This document shows, piece after piece, positions 8,336 to 18,501 of a DNA stretch of 64,000 bases. Where the stretch lies: assembly GCA_903789375.1 (NCBI GenBank), contig CAIFEB010000007.1:16577-80576 (forward strand), written 5' to 3'. This DNA comes from an uncultured Eggerthellaceae bacterium. GTDB taxonomy: Bacteria; Actinomycetota; Coriobacteriia; Coriobacteriales; Eggerthellaceae. The position numbers were made by a program, and so were the translations under genes. Position 1 is the first letter of the stretch. Each line of letters opens with the position of its first letter. Below the pieces are notes generated by a model. It had not been told where the DNA came from. It worked only from the letters and a program-made list of their open reading frames with translations, and did no database searches.

Positions 8336-8992
8336 TCAGAACAATCCGGTTAGGTGCATCAGGAGGATCACGACGATGACGGCGGCGACGATGAATGCGA
8401 TCGAAATGGCGTAACATCCGACATTGCCTTTGCGGCCCTGCTCTATCAGCTTCTCGCTCGAACGCTGGCGGCTCTTCAGAATGACTGAGTTGTTCTTCTT
8501 CTTGGGGAGCGGCACGGTCTTCGTCTGCTCCCAATTCCCATTCGTCTTGATGATCTCTTCGACAGCCTGATCGCCGAGCTTCACTTCGAGGCGAATGCCG
8601 TCGGCCATCTTCTTCGATACTGTATCGATGAATTTCGAGAAAGCCTCTTCGTACGCTTTCGAATAGCAGATGATTGCGACCTCGCCCCAGTACGAGCAGG
8701 GATTGGCATTATCGCTGTAGGCGACGAATGAGAGGATTGCCGTCAGCTCGAGGCCTTTCGCCTGCGCAAGCCGCAGTTTGAGACTGACCTCCGGTGTGAA
8801 GTACGCAATCACCTGGTCGAAGCGGTTCTTTATCCAAGCGACCGACGACGTCGAGCCGTCCTCGTTCTCCTTGTTCTTGAAGATGATCTCGTAACGGTCG
8901 CCCACTAGATTGTCGGGGCCGTCGAGCAGACCGCCTTCCTTCTTGGAGGGCGTGTAGATGCGTGCATAGAATCCTTGGTAGAAATCGCTCAT
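8336..8992 (-). CDS. Unknown protein with C-terminal membrane anchor
   Basis: I do not recognise this 218-residue protein. The start is well supported: AAGGAG lies about 9 bases before the ATG. It has no signal peptide. The first 140 residues are soluble and mixed alpha/beta; a basic stretch (about 165-188, PKKKNNSVILKSRQR and beyond) follows; a single hydrophobic helix (about 193-215) ends the protein. That is the layout of a tail-anchored protein with its body in the cytoplasm. It is alone, convergent with ddl and divergent from the large helicase gene. Codon use looks normal for the region. Confidence 0.75.
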   Translation of the reverse strand: MSDFYQGFYARIYTPSKKEGGLLDGPDNLVGDRYEIIFKNKENEDGSTSSVAWIKNRFDQVIAYFTPEVSLKLRLAQAKGLELTAILSFVAYSDNANPCSYWGEVAIICYSKAYEEAFSKFIDTVSKKMADGIRLEVKLGDQAVEEIIKTNGNWEQTKTVPLPKKKNNSVILKSRQRSSEKLIEQGRKGNVGCYAISIAFIVAAVIVVILLMHLTGLF

Positions 8993-9224
8993 CAGGCGCT
9001 CCTTGCAAATCGAGTACGGGGAGAAAGTCTAGCATGCGGCATGCGGTCAATCTTGGATGGCGTGCGTACTGCGAAGCAAACAGCATGCAAATCCGTCATT
9101 CACCCGCATTATCTTGGTAGGATAGGGGCCATAATTCGGTGTACGTTTCAGCAGCTGCGCTCAGGTGGCCGCGGGATGAATTTTATTCGCATGCGTGATT
9201 CGCGTGCTCTAAGGAGAGGCTTCA

Positions 9225-12200
9225 ATGGCAGACGTCAACGACGAGACGCTCAAACGCATTACTGACAGCGTCCTTGAAGGCACGCCGGACGATATCGTTC
9301 GGCGCTATGCCTCGCTCAAACGGACGGCTGAGTCGCACACTTTCGGCGACCTTGACCGGAACATCGTTGTCGTCGACACGGAGGCGACGGGGCTTTCTTT
9401 CGCGCACGATGAACTCATTCAGATCGCTGCCGCTCGCATGAATGACGGCAAGATCGAAGACTGGTACGTGACTTTCGTCGATCCAGGCAAGGAAATTCCT
9501 GAGGACATCGTTCACCTGACGGGGATTACCGAAGCTGACGTAGCCGGCGCCCCAACGCCCAGTGAGGCGCTGAGCGGCTTGGTCGAGTTCGTTGGCGATG
9601 CAAAAATCATTGCGCACAATGTCGAATTCGACCGTACGTTCACGACGAAGCACCCAAGTGGGTATCCGCTGCTCGAAAACATCTGGATCGACTCGCTTGA
9701 CCTTTCGCGCATCGCCCTGCCGCGCATGAAGTCCCATCGGCTTATCGACTTGGTTCACGCGTTCGATACGTCGGTGTCCACCCATCGAGCCGATGCCGAT
9801 GTGGCAGCGACCTGTGCGATCTACCGCATTCTGCTTGCAGGCGTTTCCAAGATGCCGCGCAGCCTGGTGCGGGAAATCGCATCCATGAACGACAACGGCA
9901 CCTGGTCGACGAGATATGTTTTCGCCCAGTTCGCCGCTTCGTTCGCGAAAGGATATGCAGAAAAGTTGGAAGCAAAGGCCGCGGAGCTTACGGTTGACCG
10001 TACTTCGACGGACGACTTGCTTTCGAATGACAATCTGCCCGCATGGGCGCGCATCGACATTCCTGCGGACCCGGCTGATGTGCATGACGGCAAACCTGCA
10101 GATGGCGGCGACGATGGTTCTGGTATTCCCAGCGCTATAGGTGGTGTCTCCACTGATGCTGATCAGGGCGCAGCCGCCGGCAATGTTCCTTGGGGCGGCG
10201 AACCCTCTTCGGCGGATGAGAGCACGACCAAGTCTGCACCGAGCGGTTTTGCAGAAGGGCCGACGGATGATAGCTCCGAAGCCGGTTCAGGGGCGAACTC
10301 ACCATCTCGTTCGTCAAAGCGCGCGAAGAAGCAATTCTTCTTCTCGCTGCGATCGATGAGAGAGGCTCGTATCGAGAAGCTCCCGCAGCTTGAACCGAAG
10401 AACAACGGAGGGGAGCCTTCGGACGATGATGAACCCTGCGAGGTACCCTCCGCCGACGAACTTGGAAAGGCTTTCAGCGCGAACGGTCTCATGGGCGAAA
10501 TCTACCCCAACTACGAGCCGCGCGAGGAGCAGCGCGCAATGGCGCTTGCCATCGGTCGCGCGTACGAATCCGAACGCAACCTTGTCGTTGAGGCAGGGAC
10601 TGGCGTTGGGAAATCGATGGCGTACCTTATCCCCTCGGCTTTGCTTGCGAAGCGCAACGGGGTGACGGTCGGCGTTGCCACGAAGACGAACTCCCTGCTC
10701 GATCAGCTGACCTTCAAGGAGCTGCCACGCGTTGGCGCTGCGCTGCAGGCCGTCGATCCGAAGACCACGCCGCTTGAGTATGCGGCGCTCAAAGGCATCA
10801 GTCACTATCCCTGCTTGCGAAAAGTTGACCATCTTGTCGACCGCGGTCCGGTGATGCGCGACGTGGCGGGTCAGACGAAGTCGCAGGCGCCGTCGCTTGC
10901 AGCGCTGTTGTCGTTCATCGAACAGTCCGAATACGACGATATCGATGGTATGAAGCTCGATTTCAAAACGCTGCCGCGCTACCTGTTCACTACGACGAGC
11001 GCCGATTGCCTCCGCCGCAAGTGCCCCTATTTCCAGAAGCTCTGCTTCGTCCATGGTGCGCGCCGCCGTGCGCAGGCGGCCGATATCGTGGTGACCAATC
11101 AGACCTTCCTATTCTGCGACGTCGCCGCTGATGGTGGTCTGCTGCCGCCTGCAAATTACTGGGTCATCGACGAGGCCCATGGTGCCGAAGACGAGGCGCG
11201 GCGTGCTTTCACGCGAGAAATCAAGGCGGACGACCTGCTCCGTCTCGCTGAGAAAGTCGCCGATGCAGGCGGTTCGCGCAACGTCTTCGCTCGAGCGACG
11301 AAGAAGGTGTCGCAAGCCGACGTTGCGAACGAGGCGCTGTTCCTGGGACTGGTGTCAAAAGCGCGGACGGCGGGCAATGCGTTCGCCGAAGCCGCCGACG
11401 AGTTCGCTACGGGGCTGAAGACGCTTCTGTACTTCGACCCCGAGAAACGCGCCAAGGTGTACGAGCGCGTGACGATTTGGATCAACGAGGAGACGCGCAA
11501 GAACAGCGTGTTCACCGACCTTGCCGCGCAAGCCGAGCATCTGAAGGAACGTGCGGACAAACTTATACTGTGCCTTCAGAACCTGGTGGCTGTTCTCGAG
11601 GGAATCGATGCCGCCGCAGAGCCGCAGCGCGAAATCGCATCGACTGCCGTGTCCCTGCGCGACCTCATTGACTCGGTGAAAATCATTTTCGAGCGCCCAT
11701 CGGAGGCGTACGTCTACCAGGCAACGCTCAACTACAAGGCCGAGAAGCGCGTCGACACGATCGAGGCGATGCCCCTCGACGTTGGCGAACAGCTCAACAA
11801 GACGCTGTACGCCCGCACGCGTTCGGTTGTGTTCGCTTCGGCGACGCTCACGGTGGACGGCAGCTTCGATTCGTTCGAACGTGCCCTGGGCCTCAATCAA
11901 TCGGAGTTTTCGGAGGCGGACGACCTCCAGCTTGATTCGAGTTTCGACTTCGACAACAACATGATCGTCTACGTTGTGAAGGACATGCCCGAACCCAACG
12001 ATAAAAGCTATCTGAGCAAGCTCGAGCACCTGCTGGTGGAAACCCATCGCGCTCAGCAGGGGTCGATGCTCACGCTGTTCACCAACCGCCGCGAGATGGA
12101 AAAGTGCTACGACGCGGTGAAGCCCGAGTTGAGCAAGGACGACCTGCGCCTGGTCTGCCAAAAGTGGGGTGTGTCGGTCAAAGGCCTGCGCGACGACTTC

Positions 12201-12590
12201 ATCAAAGACGAGCACCTGTCGCTGTTCGCTTTGAAGTCGTTCTGGGAGGGATTCGACGCGCCGGGCGCAACACTCAAGGGCGTCATCATTCCCAAGCTGC
12301 CGTTCAATCGGCCGACTGATCCGCTGTCGCGCGAGCGCGCGCTGCACGATCGCGGTGCCTGGGGCCATTACGTGCTGCCCAAGGCCGTCATCGAGACGAA
12401 GCAGGCGGCGGGGCGACTGATTCGCTCATCGAAGGATACGGGAATCCTCATCCTGGCCGACAAGCGCATCTTGAGCAAAGGTTACGGGAAGAAGTTCCTG
12501 AACTCGCTGCAGAGCAAGACGGTGCGCGTGCGCACGATCGACGAGATTGTCGAGGAGATCGCCGACGGGCGGGCGTGTGCGAGGAAATAG
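9225..12590 (+). CDS. dinG: DnaQ-type exonuclease fused to DinG-type helicase
   Basis: A 1,121-residue fusion. The N-terminal 220 residues form a DEDDh 3'-5' exonuclease: DTEATG (D51, E53) with the third motif HRADADVAAT. A low-complexity linker (about 270-430) follows. The C-terminal part is an XPD/DinG superfamily 2 helicase: Walker A AGTGVGKS near 456-463, four cysteines for a [4Fe-4S] cluster (HYPC near 528, and three in CLRRKCPYFQKLC near 595-607), DEAH near 649, and motif VI QAAGRLIRS near 1060. DinG removes R-loops and unwinds DNA at damage or stalled forks; exonuclease fusions occur in Gram-positive DinG/YpvA proteins, though the linker here is long. AAGGAGAGG precedes the ATG. Confidence 0.92.
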   Translation: MADVNDETLKRITDSVLEGTPDDIVRRYASLKRTAESHTFGDLDRNIVVVDTEATGLSFAHDELIQIAAARMNDGKIEDWYVTFVDPGKEIPEDIVHLTGITEADVAGAPTPSEALSGLVEFVGDAKIIAHNVEFDRTFTTKHPSGYPLLENIWIDSLDLSRIALPRMKSHRLIDLVHAFDTSVSTHRADADVAATCAIYRILLAGVSKMPRSLVREIASMNDNGTWSTRYVFAQFAASFAKGYAEKLEAKAAELTVDRTSTDDLLSNDNLPAWARIDIPADPADVHDGKPADGGDDGSGIPSAIGGVSTDADQGAAAGNVPWGGEPSSADESTTKSAPSGFAEGPTDDSSEAGSGANSPSRSSKRAKKQFFFSLRSMREARIEKLPQLEPKNNGGEPSDDDEPCEVPSADELGKAFSANGLMGEIYPNYEPREEQRAMALAIGRAYESERNLVVEAGTGVGKSMAYLIPSALLAKRNGVTVGVATKTNSLLDQLTFKELPRVGAALQAVDPKTTPLEYAALKGISHYPCLRKVDHLVDRGPVMRDVAGQTKSQAPSLAALLSFIEQSEYDDIDGMKLDFKTLPRYLFTTTSADCLRRKCPYFQKLCFVHGARRRAQAADIVVTNQTFLFCDVAADGGLLPPANYWVIDEAHGAEDEARRAFTREIKADDLLRLAEKVADAGGSRNVFARATKKVSQADVANEALFLGLVSKARTAGNAFAEAADEFATGLKTLLYFDPEKRAKVYERVTIWINEETRKNSVFTDLAAQAEHLKERADKLILCLQNLVAVLEGIDAAAEPQREIASTAVSLRDLIDSVKIIFERPSEAYVYQATLNYKAEKRVDTIEAMPLDVGEQLNKTLYARTRSVVFASATLTVDGSFDSFERALGLNQSEFSEADDLQLDSSFDFDNNMIVYVVKDMPEPNDKSYLSKLEHLLVETHRAQQGSMLTLFTNRREMEKCYDAVKPELSKDDLRLVCQKWGVSVKGLRDDFIKDEHLSLFALKSFWEGFDAPGATLKGVIIPKLPFNRPTDPLSRERALHDRGAWGHYVLPKAVIETKQAAGRLIRSSKDTGILILADKRILSKGYGKKFLNSLQSKTVRVRTIDEIVEEIADGRACARK

Positions 12591-13094
12591 CGAGGTGAAA
12601 CGTCCCGCTGTCTCCTACGCGTGTGGTGGGTGTGCGAGGAAAGGCCGGCACAGAACACAGATGGCGAGCGCACTTCGACCGGCTGGCCCAGAGTACGGAC
12701 GGCGAGCGTACGAGGACCAGTCGGTCCTGGTGGTAAGTGGTCACGCCTCAATGAGAGTTGCTTGCTATCAGAACTCACGTCTGCGCGGATGCCGATCGGC
12801 TCAGGGTGAGAGCAATCGTACCTGCAAATCGTCGAATGGCAGGGTGCGGCCGTCTGAGGATATGCCGCAGGCATGAGAGGGCCGGCCAGCCCAGATTGCG
12901 AGTGCCCGGGCTTCCCGCCGTCAGACGCCAGCTGCTCGGCTGCGGCTCGTACTGCGCTGAGCACGGAAAGCATCGGCGCTTCACGAGGAAGCGAAAGCAT
13001 ACGATTATCGGGTGATTATCCAGGGCCATAACGCAAATAGCGTATACTAATTCCGAGTATGCGCTGATAACGTGCGTAATGGAAGGGCATAAGC
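12591..13094. other. Intergenic region before the giant peptidase gene
   Basis: No gene seen. It holds a contiguous 38-bp decayed tandem duplication (12651-12726). A TATACT at 13043-13048 could be the -10 of the next gene, with no clear -35. Confidence 0.45.
12651..12726. repeat. Decayed 38-bp tandem duplication
   Basis: Copy 1 is 12651-12688 and copy 2 is 12689-12726. Both contain GGCGAGCG. About 26 of 38 positions match by eye; nine of the twelve differences are transitions. Confidence 0.6.
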
Positions 13095-16000
13095 ATGGCT
13101 CAACTCGATGATTACGTGGAGTACCTGTCGACAGAGGTGGGGCCGCGTCCTGCTGGTACCGAAGAGGAGCAACAAGCTGCTCTGTACATATCGGACAAAC
13201 TGAAGACTGATGCAGCTCTTCAGGTGTCGATCGAGGAGTTTGCAAGCTCTTCGAACGTGTTCAACGTCAAGGCGATCTGCTCGGCAATCGCCTTTATTTC
13301 CGCCCTGTTCTTCGTCATCGTTCCCGCGGCGGGCATCCTCTGGCTCGTTCTGGGAGTAGCAGCGGCGGTAGTCTACGTGCTTGAATCGCTGGACAATCCG
13401 GTGATCACGCGCGCGCTCGCCCGCGGCGCCAGCCAGAACATCGTGGCGAAGTACAAGCCGCAAACGTCGGATGCGTCCTCGCGCTCGCGCAAGATCATCC
13501 TCATGGCCCATTACGATACGGGTCGTTCGGTGCCGGGCATCGTTCGCACGATCGAAGGAACCAACCTGCCGCTCGCTTGGATTTGTCTTGGCGGCGTTGT
13601 TGCCGTTCCGGTCCTCGAACTTATCCGCCTTGTCGCCCCCACGGCCGCTTCGGTTTTGAACGTTCTGCTCATCATCGCGGGAATCATCGCCGTGCTGCCG
13701 TTCGTGCGCGAGATTCTGGTTAGAGTCTCTCCGTTCAGCGAGGGCGCGAACTGCAATGCATCGGGAACCGCCGCATTGATGGAATCGGCACGGTGCGTCG
13801 GCACAGGCAGTCTGACCTCCGACGAATTCGCCGACGCCGAGCAAGACTACGTTGTGCACGACGAAACGACGGCGCTCGAAAACGGGGTCGTTCCCGAGGG
13901 GGCCGAAATCGTCTACGAAGTGCAGGAGACGACCGACGAGCCCGAAGACCGGCCGCAGAAGTCTGAAGGCGAACGGCTTGCATCCGCAAAAGCCGCCATC
14001 GCCGCCTTCACCGGACAACCGGGTGCGGAGTGGTCCGAAGACGAAATCGAGGAGAACCTTCAAGGAACCGAATATTCCCCCGTCAAGAAGAAGACGGTTG
14101 TCGTGCGCAAGGTGGTTGCCGCGCCTGATGCGCCCGAGGATAACGCGGCTGGCGCTTCCGAGGCGGCTGACGATCAGGTTCGCGTAGTCGACCTGACCAC
14201 GAACGAGACTGTCGCCGACGTCGAATCTGCGCCGGATATCGGACAGGAAGCAGCATCCGGCAGCGATGATGTCACATCCAACGCCGCGGGCACAAGCGCT
14301 CCATCGGCAGATGTCTCTGCTGGGGTCAACCAACCCGCCCGCGCGGAGGCAGCCGAAAGGCCCGCGCGTGCAATGGCGCAGGGGAACGCTCCGCAAGAGA
14401 AAGCGGCGGGCGCGCCCGCGGCCATGACGGCCGGCGATTCCACAGTGCCGACGGCCTCTGCGGTGCCAGTCTCTTCCGCCCCCGTCCGTTCCCAGCAAGC
14501 GACCGAGCCCGAGAACTCGAATGTGCCCAGCTGGTATTTGGAAGCGCAGAAGAAGGCGCGTCGTCCCAAGCAGGAGACCAAGCCCGTCCAGCGCTCGCGG
14601 TTTGCATCCGCGCTCGAAGCGGCTGAGAATCGTGGTGGAAACGTCTTCCACGAGGAAGCTCAGAAGGCCTACGAAGAGCGCTTGGCAGCGCAGATGCGTG
14701 AGGACCGCGCGGCGATGGCGCAGGCTCAGGCCCAAGCGCAGGAGCAGCAGCGCGCGGCTGCGGAGAATCAGCTTGGCGCAGATGATGGTGCCGTGCGCCA
14801 AGCTGCTCCGGCTGGTCGGGCTGTATCGGTGGCGGAACCCTCACAGACTGCGAGCGCCGTGGAGACGGTCAGCGTAGTCGACGCCTCTCGTCAAGCAGCG
14901 GAAACGCCGGCTGAACAGTCTGCACCGACTGCTGATGAGAACGCGCAGGCGGCATCGCCCAACCTTCCTTTCGCCCAATTCACCGCTCCTGTGCTTCAGA
15001 AGGACGAGCCCGCGCAGAGCGCGCCCGTCAACTCTACGGCGCAAGCGGCTTCTTCCGGCGGTGCGACTTCCCCTCAAGGGGGTCGTACAGGTGAGACTTC
15101 CGTTCGCGAAAGCGGCTCGGCGCACTCGGTCGCGTCGGTACCATCCGACAAGCGCGTGACGGAAGCGGCGGCTGCACCGCAGCCATCGCCGCAACCGCAG
15201 GCATCTGTGCCGGCGGCATCGACGTCGGAATGGGCGGATGCCGCAGATCGGAATGCGTATGCAAAAACCCCAGATACTCAGTCCGGCAGCCCGGCTTCCG
15301 GCTTGAGCCTGGGGAACGAATTCAACGACCGTGCGGCTTCGCCTTCGATTGCCGGCGCACAAGATGCGTCAGCGCAACAATCAACGCCGGCGGCTCAGCA
15401 GGCAGGCCAACGCAGCACGGCTTCCGCGAAGTCGACCGATTCCGGCCGCGTCGAAATCGAGCATCCGTCGAGCGACTATCTCGCCGGCGAGTACGACGAG
15501 ATGCCCGCAACCGCGAGCTTCCAGGAGTTCGAGCAGGCGTTCGCCGAGAAGGACGTTTCGGTGCCGTCGTTCATGGATCCCTGGAAGACCCAGGAGCGCG
15601 CGCAGCAGGAGGCGCAGGAGACCGCCCGTTCCGCGAACCGCTATGAGGTCACCCCTGCAGCTGACGCCGACGAGCGCGTGGCAATCGAGGTCGAGTTCCA
15701 CGATGACGCTGCCGCTCCAATGAGCTCCGATGCTGAGGGCCAGGTCATCGACGAGCAGCCGGTATCTGCTGACTCCGAGGTGGCAGACAAATTTGCTGCG
15801 TCGGAGCAGGCGCGCAACGCATCAGACGCTGTCGCTGCAGGAAATCGGCGCGCGTACGACGACGATCCCTACGCGGTTCCTGCGTTCGATGCAGGCACGA
15901 CCGGTGTTGAGCTCGCAGAACCTTCGCCGGCGCAGTCCGACGCTGCGGCGGCGCCGCGAGAAGCCGCGTCGCAATCAACTAAAGCATCTTCTGCTGAGAT

Positions 16001-17798
16001 GCCGTCGGCCCGTCCATCCGCTGCTTCTGTTAGCTCTACGCAGGGCATTCACGAGCCTGCTGCCATGGAAACTGCGCACCAAGCTCCAGCGGCTGGCAGT
16101 CTCGATGACGGCGACCAGCTGATCGATGACGGCGTGCATGCGGTTCACGCGAGCGATTCTGTCCCCCATCGTCGCCGAACCATCGCGCTGCCCCATGTGG
16201 GCATGACGGGCCGCCTGCCGTTCGCATCCCATTCGAAGCAGCGGGCGCCTCTGGCCGACGCTGGTGAGAAAGGCGGCAAGAGCGCTGCCAAAGGCCTGCT
16301 CAGCACACTTCCCTCGATCGATATGGACAACGGAGCCGCGACAAAGGATCCCTCGCGTTCGGGCGTCCTGCGCAGCTTGAAGGATCATCTGCCCAGCACG
16401 ACGGCAGGCGATGCCGATGGCGCCGCCGATTCAGGCGAGTCTGGCTCTCAGACTGCGGTGAGCTCGGTCGGTTCGTTCGGTGCCGCCGGGGCGACGGGTG
16501 CGTTCGCGCCAGTTGGCGATGAGCTGCTCGACAACGTATCGCCTGACGAAATCTACGTCGACGATGCGGACGATTCGGACCTCGACGAGAACTACACCGA
16601 GTCGGGCGCGTTCGCAGGTCCCGGATACGTCGACATGCCGAAGTCGCACTTCCGCAACTTCTTCAGCCGGTTCCATCGCAAGGCGGAGACGGATGATGAC
16701 GAGCAGTCGCCCCAGGAGTGGCTCGATGTCGATGAGGAGTTCGATCCTCGCGAAGAGGGCCGCAAACGCGGCGGCTGGGAGAGTTTCAACGAGGAATCGA
16801 ACGGCCGTGGTGCCGACGGCTCTGCCGATCAGCAAAGTCGTCGTTCGACTGAAAGCGACGGCCAGGACGATGTTGCCAACGACTTGCATCCTGCGGCAGC
16901 ATCCAATGGTGCAGCGACATCCGCTATGGCCGATGACCAGGAGTTCCAGCCGATCGACGCTGACGGAATGGACGCGTGGGATCAGGACGGCCAGAACGGA
17001 ACCACGTACGATTACGCCACCGGCACGGCATACGGTGCCGATGCATACGGGTCGGAATCCTATATCTCCGGCGTCTACAGCGACGAAGTGTATGGCGAGG
17101 AGCATGTGACGGAGGCCGGCGAGTTCGGTTCGGCGCGTCCCGAGGTGAAGCCGGGCGATACGTCGCCGTTCCTGCCTGCGATTCAGAAGCAGGGAGGCAA
17201 GCGTCGCCATCATCGTCGCAACCGCAAGGACTCGTCCTGGCAGGGCGGTGGATTTTCTACCGACCGTGCGACGGAAGAGGGAGCGCCGTACGACGAGGCC
17301 GCTGAAGCGGCTGCTGTCGACGATGAGGTCGAGCGCATCTACCAGTTCAAAGAAGACCCGTTCGGCACAGAGGTCTGGTTCGTCGCCCTGGGCTCCGAGC
17401 AGGACTATCACGATGGCGTCCGTCAGTTCGCCACAGCGCATGCTGACGACTTGCGCGGCGCGGTCGTGATCGACATCGAATCCCTCGGCCACGGCAAGCT
17501 CTCTCTTCCGCAACAGGAAGGAAAGCTTCGTACGAAGAAGATTTCCGCCCGCATGAAGAGGTTTGCGAAGAAGGCGTCGAGCGAGTCCGACGTGCCCATC
17601 GCGATGAAAGATGCTCTGCGTGACGAGAGCGCTGCGTCGATTCTGTCGCGCCAGGGCGTGCAGGCGATGCACGTGGTCGGCGTCGACGGCAACGTCGTTG
17701 CATCCAAAGGCGACGCAGCGGACCTTTACGAGAACCTCGATTTGAACCAGCTGCAGGACAACGTGAGCCTGATTCTTGCGCTGCTCAAACAGATCTAG
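13095..17798 (+). CDS. Giant membrane protein with split M28-like peptidase domain
   Basis: A 1,567-residue protein. The start (VEYLSTEVGPRPAGTEEEQQA) and a HYD motif (H139, D141) look like M28 zinc aminopeptidases. Hydrophobic segments lie around 57-98 (two), 158-178 and 184-208. The second metal motif appears as EGANCNASG near 216-224, where M28 enzymes usually have a GAxDNxSG aspartate. A Glu/Ala/Ser/Pro/Gln-rich region without predicted fold follows from about 230 to 1410. The rest of the peptidase then resumes: VWFVALGSEQD near 1426 (usual motif ends in Glu-Glu) and VVIDIESLGHG. Two metal-site residues therefore look altered, so activity is uncertain. It is alone, ends at a strong hairpin, and may be envelope-associated. 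Confidence 0.7.
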   Translation: MAQLDDYVEYLSTEVGPRPAGTEEEQQAALYISDKLKTDAALQVSIEEFASSSNVFNVKAICSAIAFISALFFVIVPAAGILWLVLGVAAAVVYVLESLDNPVITRALARGASQNIVAKYKPQTSDASSRSRKIILMAHYDTGRSVPGIVRTIEGTNLPLAWICLGGVVAVPVLELIRLVAPTAASVLNVLLIIAGIIAVLPFVREILVRVSPFSEGANCNASGTAALMESARCVGTGSLTSDEFADAEQDYVVHDETTALENGVVPEGAEIVYEVQETTDEPEDRPQKSEGERLASAKAAIAAFTGQPGAEWSEDEIEENLQGTEYSPVKKKTVVVRKVVAAPDAPEDNAAGASEAADDQVRVVDLTTNETVADVESAPDIGQEAASGSDDVTSNAAGTSAPSADVSAGVNQPARAEAAERPARAMAQGNAPQEKAAGAPAAMTAGDSTVPTASAVPVSSAPVRSQQATEPENSNVPSWYLEAQKKARRPKQETKPVQRSRFASALEAAENRGGNVFHEEAQKAYEERLAAQMREDRAAMAQAQAQAQEQQRAAAENQLGADDGAVRQAAPAGRAVSVAEPSQTASAVETVSVVDASRQAAETPAEQSAPTADENAQAASPNLPFAQFTAPVLQKDEPAQSAPVNSTAQAASSGGATSPQGGRTGETSVRESGSAHSVASVPSDKRVTEAAAAPQPSPQPQASVPAASTSEWADAADRNAYAKTPDTQSGSPASGLSLGNEFNDRAASPSIAGAQDASAQQSTPAAQQAGQRSTASAKSTDSGRVEIEHPSSDYLAGEYDEMPATASFQEFEQAFAEKDVSVPSFMDPWKTQERAQQEAQETARSANRYEVTPAADADERVAIEVEFHDDAAAPMSSDAEGQVIDEQPVSADSEVADKFAASEQARNASDAVAAGNRRAYDDDPYAVPAFDAGTTGVELAEPSPAQSDAAAAPREAASQSTKASSAEMPSARPSAASVSSTQGIHEPAAMETAHQAPAAGSLDDGDQLIDDGVHAVHASDSVPHRRRTIALPHVGMTGRLPFASHSKQRAPLADAGEKGGKSAAKGLLSTLPSIDMDNGAATKDPSRSGVLRSLKDHLPSTTAGDADGAADSGESGSQTAVSSVGSFGAAGATGAFAPVGDELLDNVSPDEIYVDDADDSDLDENYTESGAFAGPGYVDMPKSHFRNFFSRFHRKAETDDDEQSPQEWLDVDEEFDPREEGRKRGGWESFNEESNGRGADGSADQQSRRSTESDGQDDVANDLHPAAASNGAATSAMADDQEFQPIDADGMDAWDQDGQNGTTYDYATGTAYGADAYGSESYISGVYSDEVYGEEHVTEAGEFGSARPEVKPGDTSPFLPAIQKQGGKRRHHRRNRKDSSWQGGGFSTDRATEEGAPYDEAAEAAAVDDEVERIYQFKEDPFGTEVWFVALGSEQDYHDGVRQFATAHADDLRGAVVIDIESLGHGKLSLPQQEGKLRTKKISARMKRFAKKASSESDVPIAMKDALRDESAASILSRQGVQAMHVVGVDGNVVASKGDAADLYENLDLNQLQDNVSLILALLKQI

Positions 17799-17815
17799 AA
17801 CGACGAGACCTTCAG

Positions 17816-17860
17816 CCGGGCTCCGCGCGCTGGTGGCTCACTACGGCGCGCGGTGCCCGG
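17816..17860 (+). terminator. Long hairpin after the giant peptidase gene
   Basis: 15-bp stem with one mismatch (17816-17830 with 17846-17860; CTCCGCGCGC on the left arm), 15-base loop, no T-run directly after. Confidence 0.6.
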
Positions 17861-18264
17861 AGCATGCGACCTTTTGCAAGTTGCTCGCAAACTGTAGCTA
17901 GCCCGCTTTCATTCTGCGGACCGTACTCTGCAGCTTGCAGGATGTGCCTCAACGGGTGCGTTGGTTTCTCGGGCTAGATGCCAGCGCGGTGAGTCGGACC
18001 GATGCGTGCCGGTTGCCATTCCGCCGATGGGGTTCGGATGTGCGCTAGCATGCAGGCTGATCACGGCCGATACAGTTAGCCTGACAGGTTGCGGAAAGCG
18101 TTGCGCTGGGTGTTTAAAGATTCGTTGATGCAGACAAGCTGACTTTCTCGACGCGACAGCGTTGCGCTGAGTGTGGAACGTTTCGGAACGATTCGTTGGG
18201 ACTGCGTCCGTGGGTATGAAAGGGATTATCTCGAAATGTTGCTGGCATGAAGAGCGGACGAGGG

Positions 18265-18270
18265 TATAAT
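18265..18270 (+). promoter_or_regulatory. -10 element of tRNA-Gly
   Basis: Perfect TATAAT 12 bases before the mature tRNA 5' end. The -35 is weak. Confidence 0.65.
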
Positions 18271-18281
18271 AAGGCGCTACT

Positions 18282-18355
18282 GCGGGCGTGGTTCAATGGT
18301 AGAACTTGAGCTTCCCAAGCTTACAACGCGGGTTCGATTCCCGTCGCCCGCTCCA
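18282..18355 (+). tRNA. tRNA-Gly (anticodon CCC)
   Basis: The full cloverleaf can be drawn. The acceptor stem GCGGGCG pairs with CGCCCGC, the D stem is GTTC/GAAC, the anticodon stem TGAGC/GCTTA holds the loop TTCCCAA with anticodon CCC, and the T-loop is TTCGATT. The CCA end is encoded. It reads GGG codons. Confidence 0.96.
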
Positions 18356-18365
18356 TCGACGGTAG

Positions 18366-18393
18366 AAGCAGCCTCCTTCGGGAGGCTGCTTTT
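18366..18393 (+). terminator. Terminator after tRNA-Gly
   Basis: 11-bp stem (AGCAGCCTCC with its complement) closed by a TTCG tetraloop and followed by TTTT. Confidence 0.92.
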
Positions 18394-18501
18394 GTATCGT
18401 AGGGGCATGCATGCGCGTTCAGCATGCATGTGCGTGAGCACGCGCACTTGGAAATCGTGCGCGCGGCACTTGGTCGGTCGATTTCGAAGGGATGTTCAAC
18501 G

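Larger units (their letters stand above)
17799..18281. other. Intergenic region upstream of tRNA-Gly
   Basis: Holds the hairpin at 17816 and a 17-bp repeat (18097-18113 and 18158-18174, one transition apart, AGCGTTGCGCTG core). No gene seen. Confidence 0.5.

Noticed and set aside
13047..14801. Long minus-strand frame antisense to the giant peptidase
   Set aside because: Arg/Leu-rich shadow of a low-complexity region, no ribosome site.
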